This document shows, piece by piece, positions 35,289-42,802 of a stretch of DNA of 64,000 nt. How positions within the stretch are numbered: the first letter of the stretch is position 1; every line of letters begins with the position of its first letter. Location of the stretch: the NCBI RefSeq assembly GCF_019355395.1, contig NZ_CP048829.1:2893001-2957000 (forward strand), given 5' to 3'. Made by a program: the position numbers and the translations under genes. Below the pieces are notes generated by a model. That model was given only the letters and a program-made list of their open reading frames with translations. It made no database searches and was not told the DNA's origin. Source of the DNA: Chordicoccus furentiruminis (GTDB lineage: Bacteria; Bacillota; Clostridia; Lachnospirales; Lachnospiraceae).

Positions 35289-36632
35289 ATGAAAACGCTG
35301 ATTCAGAATGCAACAGTCTATACGGTTGATTCGGAAGATACCGTTCTTGAAAATGCTTCAATTCTGATTGACGGGACAAGAATTGCACGGATTCTGAAGG
35401 CGGGAGAGAAGCTGCCTGATGCGGATAAGACGATTGATGCCCGGGGCAAGGTGGTGTTTCCGGGGTTCGTCAACACGCATATCCATATCTTCCAGTCGCT
35501 TCTCAAAGGACTCGGTGCCGACAAACGCCTGATTGACTGGCTGAATGCATCGGCGCTTCCGTATGGAGCCAAGATCGGGCCGGATCTGCAGTATGAAGCC
35601 GCGCGGCTTGCCAGTGCGGAGGCTTTGCAGTCAGGATGCACCACTTTGTGCGAATTCTTCTATACGACGCAGTCTGAGGAGCTGGCCCACGCCGTGATTT
35701 CAGGCATGCAGGAGCTGGGAATTCGAAGCGTCTTCATCAGAACGTTTCAGGATACAGGAACCGAGTATGGGATGCCGGACTGCTTCATCGAAACAGCAGC
35801 GGATGCGATGAAGAAAACCGATCAGCTTGTCAGTCAGTATAACGGGAAGAGCGACATGCTTCAGATCTGGACCGGACCGGATGTCACCTGGTCCACGACA
35901 AAGGAAGGCTACCTGACGATGCTTGAATATTGCAGGGAGAAGCATGTCCGTTATTCCATGCATATTCAGGAGACGGAAGTCGACAATGAGATGAGCAATC
36001 GCTATTATGGAAAGAATATTGTCGACCTTCTGGATGAAATCGGTTTTCTGTCAGACCAGATGCTTGCGGTGCACTGTGTCAATCTGACGGATCATGAACT
36101 GAACCTTTTTGCCGGACATGGCGTGAATGTCAGCCATTGTCCTATGGCGAACATGTATCTTGCTTCAGGCTACGCTCCGACGGTGAAAATGCTGCAGCAG
36201 GGAATCAATCTTTCGCTTGGCACGGATGGCGCGGCCAGCAATAATACGACGAATATGCTGGAAACGATGAAAATGGCCACAGTAACACAGAAAGCCAACT
36301 ATCGCGACGCGACGATCATGACCGCAAAGCAGATCTTAAGAGCGGCCACTATGGGAGGCGCGAAGGCGATCGGAATGGAAGATGAGATCGGATCGGTTGA
36401 GGAAGGCAAGAAGGCTGATCTGATCATCTTTGATCCTTATCACCTCACCAGTTTCCCGATGCATGACCCGCTGGCAACGCTCGTCTATTCATCCTGTGTT
36501 CCGAATATCGAGACGACTATTGTGAACGGGAAAATCATGTATCACCGTGGCCATTTTGCAGGCATGGAAGATCTGAACGGTATGTACCGGAACATCGAAG
36601 CGGGACTAGCCAAGGTCAGAATGCAGTTGTAA
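35289..36632 (+). CDS. TrzN/AtzB-type amidohydrolase
   Basis: 447 residues from ATG 35289. The COG0402 amidohydrolase family motifs are FPGFVNTHIHIFQSL (HxH), HIQETEVD, AVHCVNLTDHE and NLSLGTDGAASNNT with metal-binding Asp. Relatives deaminate or dechlorinate triazines, 8-oxoguanine, guanine or S-adenosylhomocysteine. It is only distantly similar to SsnA in this operon and is the last gene, so the operon encodes two distinct aminohydrolases. The natural substrate is unclear. Confidence 0.85.
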   Translation: MKTLIQNATVYTVDSEDTVLENASILIDGTRIARILKAGEKLPDADKTIDARGKVVFPGFVNTHIHIFQSLLKGLGADKRLIDWLNASALPYGAKIGPDLQYEAARLASAEALQSGCTTLCEFFYTTQSEELAHAVISGMQELGIRSVFIRTFQDTGTEYGMPDCFIETAADAMKKTDQLVSQYNGKSDMLQIWTGPDVTWSTTKEGYLTMLEYCREKHVRYSMHIQETEVDNEMSNRYYGKNIVDLLDEIGFLSDQMLAVHCVNLTDHELNLFAGHGVNVSHCPMANMYLASGYAPTVKMLQQGINLSLGTDGAASNNTTNMLETMKMATVTQKANYRDATIMTAKQILRAATMGGAKAIGMEDEIGSVEEGKKADLIIFDPYHLTSFPMHDPLATLVYSSCVPNIETTIVNGKIMYHRGHFAGMEDLNGMYRNIEAGLAKVRMQL

Positions 36633-36679
36633 TACAAACTGAGCTCATTTTTGATGAATTCGAGCTGTTTCTTTGTCCT

Positions 36680-36730
36680 CCCCTTCCCATTTGTGTTACA
36701 CTTAATTTGATTATGTGATGCAGGAAGGGG
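36680..36730. repeat. stem-loop motif with TTGTGTTACACT, copy 1
   Basis: CCCCTTCC (36680-36687) and GGAAGGGG (36723-36730) flank TTTGTGTTACACTTAATTT. The same loop with different but again complementary arms recurs at 38927-38979. TACACT could act as a -10 for the EAL gene about 100 bp on. Confidence 0.5.
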
Positions 36731-36815
36731 AAGCTTTCTGTTTTCCCGGGGCCTTATAGATCAGGAGAGGCAGAACCGATAACTGAAAAAGATCGCAAGC
36801 GAGGGGGAAATTGCG

Positions 36816-38918
36816 ATGAGTGAAGCAGAGAGGCAGGAGACGCTGCAGGAAGACAGAGAGCAGGTCCATGAAGATACAGGAATCTCTTTTGAGTTTGATT
36901 ATCTGACCGGGCTTATGGGAATGCGCCGGTTTCTCGCCTGCAATGAACAGATCCGCGAGACAGTGAAAAAAGAAAATCGGATCCCGGACCGGTGGATTGT
37001 CTTTTTCAATCTTTCGTCATTCAAGCTGTACAATGTGACCTACGGCATTGAGGCGGGCGATCATGTGCTGAAGAGCATTGCGGATATCTTGAGGGACGTC
37101 TTCCGGACAGACATCATTGCCCGTTTCGCGGATGATCACTTCGTCGTCAGCGTAAAGTCGGGTGAGGTGGAAGCGAAGACGAACGAGGTCATCCGGAGAG
37201 TATCGAAGATTGACACCCGGTCCGTCTTAAGGATGAAGGCCGGGCTTTACCACATCAGCGACGCAGCGGTCCGGGCCAACGAGGCCTGCGATTACGCGAA
37301 GCTGGCGTGTGACTCGATTGCAAAAAATATGACGCGCTCTGTCTGCATCTATGACGAGTCCCTCTCGGAGAGACTGAAACTTGATCAGTACATCGTGGAC
37401 CACATCCGCGAAGCGATTGCAAAGGGATGGATCGAAATCGTTCTTCAGCCGGTGATCCGGTCGCTCTCCGGAAAAGTCTGCGGGGCGGAGGCGCTCTCGC
37501 GCTGGCATGACCCGGTTAAAGGGAATCTTTCACCGGCTGCCTTCATACCGGCTCTCGAGCAGGCGCATCTGATTCATCTGCTCGATACATATGTGGTGAA
37601 GCAGGCATGTGAGACGATCCGTGAAGTTCTGGACAACGGAGATGAGCCTGTCCCGATCTCCTTCAACCTTTCCCGCCTGGATTTTCAGGATACGGATCCG
37701 GTCAGGGTCGTCGAGGAAAATGTCTCCCGGTATGATATCCCGCGGGATTATCTCTGCGTCGAGATCACGGAGACAGCCCTGATGCAGGACACAGCTGTCA
37801 TCCAGAGCGCGATGGACCGCTTCCGGAAGCTCGGTTACCAGGTCTGGATGGATGATTTCGGGAGCGGCTATTCATCCCTCAACACGCTTAAGGACTTCAC
37901 GTTTGATGAGATCAAGATCGATATGATGTTTCTCTCTTCCTTCACAGAGAGAAGCCGGATGATCCTGAAATCGGTCATCTCCATGGCGAAGGAGATGAAG
38001 ACGCAGACGCTCGCGGAAGGCGTGGAGACAAAGGAGCAGTTTGAATATCTGCGGTCGATCGGCTGTGAGAAAGTACAGGGGTATTATTTTGGAAGGCCGA
38101 TGAACCGGGCGGATTACAATAGGAATATCGAGGAAAACGGCCTGGAAGTTGAGCCGCACTCGATGGCCGGTTATTATGCGGAGATCGGTCATGTGGATAT
38201 GATCAGCGACAAGCCGCTGGCTCTCCTTGAGCACGATACCGGCGACTTTCATCCGGTTTTCTTGAATGACGCTTTCCAGCAGATTCTGCATGAGGTTGGG
38301 ATCGAGTCACTCGAGGAAGCCGAAAGAAGACTGAATGACAAGAGCGTTGTGACCCATAATACCTATGAACGTTTTGTGAAGAAGGTGGAGAGTGGGAACC
38401 GGGAGATGGTTCTGGTCTACCCGGAGCGGGACAAGATGATGCGGCTGGAGGCTCAGAAGGTTGCGCAGTTCGGGAGCCGGTACATGCTGCGGCTGTCGAT
38501 CAGTTATACAGAGGAAAGGGAGGTTTCCAGAAAGCAGAAAAAGCCTGATGCCTATCTGCGTTCTCTGGCCATGGTTTACGATGGCGTGGTCGCCGTCCAT
38601 CTGAAGGAAGGCTATATTGAGCGGGTTCTGTCGAACGGCTCGTTTGAGATGTTCGAGCAGAGATATACCGGTCTTAAGCAGAGCTTTCATCTGTTCGCAC
38701 AGACTTTCATTGCACCGGAAGACAGGGAACGGTACCTGGCCTTCATCGATATGGATACGCTGGCCGAACGGATCAGGGAAAGCGGAAAAGGGTTTATCTC
38801 CGATCAGTTCCGGATCTATGACACGAAAATAGAGACATTTATAACGAAGATGCTGATCGCCTTCCTGGCGCCCAACATGGATAGTGAGATCGCCTTTGGT
38901 ATGATGCGAAGTGTGTAA
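36816..38918 (+). CDS. c-di-GMP phosphodiesterase candidate (degenerate GGDEF + EAL + PAS-like)
   Basis: 700 residues, no membrane segment. Residues about 28-180 form a GGDEF fold whose signature is degenerate (ARFADDHFVV in place of GGDEF), so cyclase activity is unlikely. Residues about 190-440 are an EAL domain with GAEALSRWHDP, VEITETAL, MDDFGSGYSSL, IKIDMMF and LAEGVET, which looks catalytically complete and would hydrolyse c-di-GMP. The C-terminal 260 residues contain PAS-like repeats. GAGGGGGAA precedes the start. It is probably a cytosolic sensor-phosphodiesterase. Confidence 0.88.
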   Translation: MSEAERQETLQEDREQVHEDTGISFEFDYLTGLMGMRRFLACNEQIRETVKKENRIPDRWIVFFNLSSFKLYNVTYGIEAGDHVLKSIADILRDVFRTDIIARFADDHFVVSVKSGEVEAKTNEVIRRVSKIDTRSVLRMKAGLYHISDAAVRANEACDYAKLACDSIAKNMTRSVCIYDESLSERLKLDQYIVDHIREAIAKGWIEIVLQPVIRSLSGKVCGAEALSRWHDPVKGNLSPAAFIPALEQAHLIHLLDTYVVKQACETIREVLDNGDEPVPISFNLSRLDFQDTDPVRVVEENVSRYDIPRDYLCVEITETALMQDTAVIQSAMDRFRKLGYQVWMDDFGSGYSSLNTLKDFTFDEIKIDMMFLSSFTERSRMILKSVISMAKEMKTQTLAEGVETKEQFEYLRSIGCEKVQGYYFGRPMNRADYNRNIEENGLEVEPHSMAGYYAEIGHVDMISDKPLALLEHDTGDFHPVFLNDAFQQILHEVGIESLEEAERRLNDKSVVTHNTYERFVKKVESGNREMVLVYPERDKMMRLEAQKVAQFGSRYMLRLSISYTEEREVSRKQKKPDAYLRSLAMVYDGVVAVHLKEGYIERVLSNGSFEMFEQRYTGLKQSFHLFAQTFIAPEDRERYLAFIDMDTLAERIRESGKGFISDQFRIYDTKIETFITKMLIAFLAPNMDSEIAFGMMRSV

Positions 38919-38926
38919 ATTGCTCC

Positions 38927-38979
38927 CCCTCTCTCTTTGTGTTACACTGATTTCTGTCGTGCAGCGCAAAGAGGGAGGG
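38927..38979. repeat. stem-loop motif with TTGTGTTACACT, copy 2
   Basis: CCCTCTCTCTTTG (38927-38939) and CAAAGAGGGAGGG (38967-38979) flank TGTTACACTGATTT. The right arm contains the ribosome-binding site GAGGGAGGG of the next gene, so folding in an mRNA would hide it. Confidence 0.5.
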
Positions 38980-38985
38980 AGTTTT

Positions 38986-39300
38986 ATGTCATCCGGATTC
39001 ATGTCGAAAGCAGGCAGGGCAGCGCCTGTACTGGAATGTCTGCTGCTTTTTTCAGCGTTTTCCGAGCTTCTGACGGCTGATTCCTATCTCTCTCCGTATC
39101 TTTTTGTCTTTGCGCCGGCCGTTCTCTGCCTGCATTTCAATCAGAAATCGAAGACAGAGGATACCGGAAAGCAGAAGTGGCTGATCCGGATCTTTTCTTT
39201 TCTGTTCGCGGTTATGCTGACGCTTGCCAACTATCCGGTCTGGGATGGCGGAAGAGTCAGGAAAATAGAGGCTTCTGGCACATGTGTGAGAGCCCTCTAG
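38986..39300 (+). pseudogene. N-terminal fragment of a membrane protein, truncated by an ISL3 element
   Basis: The frame starts at ATG 38986 behind GAGGGAGGG and encodes three hydrophobic segments (LECLLLFSAFSELL, LFVFAPAVLCLHF, IRIFSFLFAVMLTLANYPVW). From 39268 the codons come from the left inverted repeat of the IS, ending at a stop at 39298. The opening resembles large polytopic proteins of the DUF6020 type, which is a weak guess. The rest of the gene is not found on the other side of the IS, so the break involved more than a simple insertion. Confidence 0.6.
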
Positions 39301-39500
39301 CCTCTCTTTGATGTTATGGCTGTTTGTGCAGCCTGGTTACCGAAGCAATCTCGAAGGGGGATCACCTCCCGTTCTTCCCCTTGATGTGCTTTTCATAACG
39401 AGCCCCGTTTGGCGCGGGCGGCGGGTCCCATGGGGCAGTGGGTCGACGCGCCGGGGCGACCGGTGACATAACCTTCCGGGTTCGCATCAATAATTGAAAA

Positions 39501-39567
39501 AAATCACCCGGGCTCCCATAATGTATAGCTGACAAAGAAACACAGAACGGGAGGCTCCGAGTGATTT
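39501..39567 (+). promoter_or_regulatory. hairpin masking the transposase ribosome-binding site
   Basis: AAATCACCCGGGCTCCC (39501-39517) can pair with GGGAGGCTCCGAGTGATTT (39549-39567), with small bulges. The right arm contains both the Shine-Dalgarno GGGAGG and the GTG start at 39561. Read-through mRNA would be silenced, the usual self-protection of IS transposase genes. Confidence 0.65.
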
Positions 39568-40925
39568 CAGTTACTACATTATGCAAAGAACTGTTGAATG
39601 TCAATGGTCTTGTCGTTGACGATGCCGATTTTTTTACCAACAAGTATGGTGAACTATGTGTCTTGATCAAAGTACATCTGCGCAAGGGTTTACAGTGGAG
39701 ATGCCCTGTATGCGGCAAGCGTTATACCCGGATCTATGACGCTCCTTATGAGAATAAGCGCTGGCGGGCGTTGGATTTCGGTGGAATTCTTGTTTACATC
39801 GAAGCATACCTTCCGCGTATTTGCTGCAAGGAGCATGGTGTCAAGACCGCCGATGTCCCATGGGCTTTCCCGAATTCGAACTTTACTAAAGACTTCGATT
39901 ACACCGTCACCTGGATGGGCAAGTATCTCAGCCGCAGTGCCATCTCCAAATATATGAGGATTGACTGGCGCACTGTCGGCAGATGTATCGCACGAGTCCA
40001 CGAAGATCTCGAACCTGATGTCAACGTCCGTCTTGACGGAGCTGTGAAGATCGGGATCGATGAAACCAGCTACCGTAAAGGGCACAGCTACATCACAGTT
40101 GTTGTAAACCACGAGACCAATACCGTTATCTGGGCTGCAAAGGATCACGGCAAGTCGGTTCTGCAGAAGTTCTGCGAACAGCTGACTCCAGAGCAGCGCG
40201 CATCCATCAGGGTAGTGACCGGCGACGGCGCACGTTGGATCACAGACTGCGTAAAGGAGTATTTCCCAAATGCAGAACGCTGTGTTGATCCGTTCCACGT
40301 CGTGGAGTGGGCAACCGAAGCGCTTGACAAGGTACGTGTCGTCGCCTGGCGAAGAGCACAGGAGGCCGCAAAGGCCGTTGCTGTATCCAGAGGCAAAGGC
40401 CGTCCCAGGAAGGACGATACAGAAGCCCAGATCGCAGCGGCTGCCAAGAAGAAAGCTGACCAGATCAAAAAGTCCATGTACTCCCTGGGCAAGGCACCGG
40501 AACACCTGACATCGAATCAGGCAGTCCGCCTCGAAATGATCGCCAAGTCTGATAATCAGCTGTATCGAGCATACCTTCTAAAAGAAAAGCTGCGGTTGAT
40601 CTTCCAGATCGATGACGTCGATGAGGCGGAGCAGGAACTCATTGCCTGGGTTAAATGGGCCCGGCATTGCCGCATACCTGAGTTCGTAGAACTGCAGAGA
40701 AAGATCATGCGGCAAAAGGATCATATCCTGAACACGATACGGCTTGATGTCAGCAACGCACGTATCGAAGCAACCAACAACAAGATAAAACTGCTCATCC
40801 GACAGGCCTACGGATTTCGTGATGTCGACAATATGATTCACATGGTCATGCTGTATTGTTCGGACCTGAAAATCCCGTTGCCGAATCGAGGTACTCGGAG
40901 AGGCGTTTTATCTCATGCGGCGTAG
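39561..40925 (+). CDS. ISL3-family transposase (second copy)
   Basis: 454 residues with GTG start behind GGGAGG. It has N-terminal zinc-finger cysteines (WRCPVCGKRY, ICCKEHG), an HTH part, then the DDE domain: KIGIDETSYRKGHSY, VVTGDGARW, VDPFHVVEWA and NARIEATNNKIKLL. It lies in the ISL3 element 39268-40968 and is intact. Distinct from the copy at 14028. Confidence 0.93.
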   Translation: MISVTTLCKELLNVNGLVVDDADFFTNKYGELCVLIKVHLRKGLQWRCPVCGKRYTRIYDAPYENKRWRALDFGGILVYIEAYLPRICCKEHGVKTADVPWAFPNSNFTKDFDYTVTWMGKYLSRSAISKYMRIDWRTVGRCIARVHEDLEPDVNVRLDGAVKIGIDETSYRKGHSYITVVVNHETNTVIWAAKDHGKSVLQKFCEQLTPEQRASIRVVTGDGARWITDCVKEYFPNAERCVDPFHVVEWATEALDKVRVVAWRRAQEAAKAVAVSRGKGRPRKDDTEAQIAAAAKKKADQIKKSMYSLGKAPEHLTSNQAVRLEMIAKSDNQLYRAYLLKEKLRLIFQIDDVDEAEQELIAWVKWARHCRIPEFVELQRKIMRQKDHILNTIRLDVSNARIEATNNKIKLLIRQAYGFRDVDNMIHMVMLYCSDLKIPLPNRGTRRGVLSHAA

Positions 40926-40994
40926 GGAAAAGTGGGGGTTACGCTTCCACACCTATGCCAGAAGAGCCAAATAATAAACCTTTTTCAGATAGAC

Positions 40995-41177
40995 GGCACC
41001 CTTGACAGCATGCCGGAGCTGCGTTGGAGTGGCTGTGCCGACGGTGAGGAACTCATGAACAGACAGGCTTCTCCCGTCGCGGGCATCCCAGCGTAACGCA
41101 GCTGCGGCATGCCGTCAAGGGCAGGCCCCTTCGGGGTGCCTGGGTGTCTGCCTCTGGTTCAGAATCTATGAACAGAC
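40995..41177 (+). ncRNA. structured RNA candidate, copy B
   Basis: About 183 nt between an ISL3 right end and the stop of the minus-strand transposase. Pairings: GGCA (40995)/TGCC (41137), CCCTTGAC (40999)/GTCAAGGG (41114), GCATGCCG (41008)/CGGCATGC (41105) continuing as AGCTGCGTT (41017)/AACGCAGCT (41095), and an inner stem CGACGG..GA..AA (41039)/TTCTCCCGTCG (41069) with a 17-nt loop. GGGCAGG and a CCCC-TTC-GGGG hairpin follow. Compared with copy A the stems differ in sequence but not in pairing, while GTGCCGACGGTGA, GAACTCA and GGGCAGG are conserved. Loop sequence ATGAACAGAC recurs at the 3' end (41168-41177). Confidence 0.65.
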
Positions 41178-42623
41178 TTATGCCTGCGCAGCTTTTTGCT
41201 GTTCCAGGATGGCCTTCTGGCCGAGGTATATCATGATCTGCCATTTGCCTGGCATGCTGCCGGCGAGTTCAATGTCAGGATCTTTGTTGAGCACCTGGAA
41301 GCGGTTGTGCCTGTGAGGACGCAGAAAGTTGTAGTAGGCAACCCAGAGCACCAGATTATAGTTGGCGCCTTCCAATCCATCGAAGCCGTTGGTGTGACGG
41401 TAGGACGCCTTGTACGTGCGGTTGAGCCGCTCGATCAGCTGTTTGTACGGGCGGTACTCCGTTGTGACGGCATCGCTGTTGGTTAGTCCGATGACCTGGG
41501 TAATCTCGAATTTCATCTTTTCGCCGAACTTGTAGAGGAACTGCTGGGCGGCCAGAGGGTAGGCGCTGTATCCATCAGCAATGAATTTAAAGCCTTCGGG
41601 AAGAACATTCCCCAGATGCCGGAAGGCCATCCGCATGGCCATGATACATGGCCCGACACTGCGGCTGGCGGATACCCGGTAGCCGATGATGGAGCGGCTT
41701 ACCGCATCCATGATGAACCAGATGTAAGATTTAATGCCGCGGACCTTGATGTAAGTCTCATCCGCCACAAAAGCGGAGCCGGGATGGTAGTCGTAATGGT
41801 CAACGAAGGGCTTTACACATCTGGCGGCAATCTTACAGTAGTTGGCAACCTGCTGGTGGCTGACCCGGAAGCCATAGAGATCCATGAGGGCCTGTGATGT
41901 TTTTCTCAGGGAAAGCTGGAGGTTGACATGGAGCGTCAGACATAAGCCCATGATGTTCTGGTCAAACTTGCGGAAACGCATAGCAGCTACTTTTCCAGAA
42001 CCATCGTCCAGTTTCATCTGGAAGAAGTCCATGGTGAACTCGCGGTAAAGATAGTGGAGTTTGTAGTCACTCTTGCCGTTCGGTGAGTCGGGATCCACAT
42101 GCTTCAGGCTGTTCTTGTAGTATGAACAGTTCCGATTCACGCACTTCCAGATGGTGAAATGCTTACGGCTCTTTACGGGCACAAGGGAATGGCCGCAGAA
42201 GGGGCAATGGAGCTCGAATTTTTTGTTAAAGCGTCTGGTCCCGGGAGAAAACATCTTCCCGCAGGCCTTACAAAGGCATTGTCCTTTGGAACCGTTATTG
42301 CGGTAAATGTAGTCGACGGGGGCGTTGCAGCAGGGACAGCGAAGGCCAGAAGGAAGATCACAATCCTTCCGGCGCCTGACTGGAGGCAGGTCACGGCCGT
42401 TGTGGCTTCGCTTGTATTCCATCCGGAGATGCTTCCAGTCTTTTTTCTCAACGGGAATAATGACAGGCAGCTTATCCGTTTTGAATTTCTCGTATTTTGG
42501 GGAAGTGGCGTCATCGAAAGCCCACTGTTTAAGGGGAATATATTTGCAGATAAAAGAAATCAGCCAGCAGTTCTGGCGATAAAGGTCATTCACGACCGCA
42601 ACCAAATATTGTATAATGTCCAT
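41178..42623 (-). CDS. DDE-type transposase with N-terminal zinc ribbons
   Basis: 481 residues. ATG 42623 is preferred over a GTG four codons upstream because AGAGGTGAT fits it. The N-terminal half has three CxxC pairs (RCPCCNAP, CLCKACGKMF, HCPFCGHSL). The C-terminal half is an integrase-like DDE domain: VADETYIKVRG, FIADGYSAYPL and YKQLIERLNRTYK with catalytic Glu. I cannot assign the IS family with confidence. Its end abuts structured RNA copy B, which lies on the opposite strand. Element borders were not found. Confidence 0.85.
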   Translation of the reverse strand: MDIIQYLVAVVNDLYRQNCWLISFICKYIPLKQWAFDDATSPKYEKFKTDKLPVIIPVEKKDWKHLRMEYKRSHNGRDLPPVRRRKDCDLPSGLRCPCCNAPVDYIYRNNGSKGQCLCKACGKMFSPGTRRFNKKFELHCPFCGHSLVPVKSRKHFTIWKCVNRNCSYYKNSLKHVDPDSPNGKSDYKLHYLYREFTMDFFQMKLDDGSGKVAAMRFRKFDQNIMGLCLTLHVNLQLSLRKTSQALMDLYGFRVSHQQVANYCKIAARCVKPFVDHYDYHPGSAFVADETYIKVRGIKSYIWFIMDAVSRSIIGYRVSASRSVGPCIMAMRMAFRHLGNVLPEGFKFIADGYSAYPLAAQQFLYKFGEKMKFEITQVIGLTNSDAVTTEYRPYKQLIERLNRTYKASYRHTNGFDGLEGANYNLVLWVAYYNFLRPHRHNRFQVLNKDPDIELAGSMPGKWQIMIYLGQKAILEQQKAAQA

Positions 42624-42802
42624 GAGCAATATCACCTCTTTCTAATGTTGGTTTGGCGATTGACATTATACACAAAAGTAGGGGGTATTGCTCTTTTTAT
42701 TTGCAAATCCTCCAAAATCAAGGGTTATACACAGTTATACAGAGGTTATACATTACACTACGCAGATACGACGCGGAGGAACAAGATAGAGTCCGTATAA
42801 TG

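Larger units (their letters stand above)
39268..40968 (+). mobile_element. ISL3-family insertion sequence (second copy)
   Basis: 1.7 kb, bounded by imperfect 26-bp inverted repeats (39268-39293 and 40943-40968, 19 of 26 positions matching, core CTTCTGGCA). It holds one transposase gene. The left end has a 260-bp GC-rich non-coding part. Adjoining 8-bp sequences (GGAAAATA and AAATAATA) match at only five positions, so a clean target duplication is not seen. Confidence 0.75.

Noticed and set aside
39260-40976. 8-bp target duplication around the ISL3 element
   Set aside because: Flanks GGAAAATA and AAATAATA agree at only five of eight positions, not enough to call a duplication.
13727-41177. 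Identity of the structured RNA with HEARO/IscB omega-RNA, TnpB reRNA or IS110 bridge RNA
   Set aside because: The size and transposon setting are similar, but no IscB, TnpB or IS110 gene is nearby and I could not match conserved sequence from memory. Left as an unnamed candidate pending a covariance-model search.
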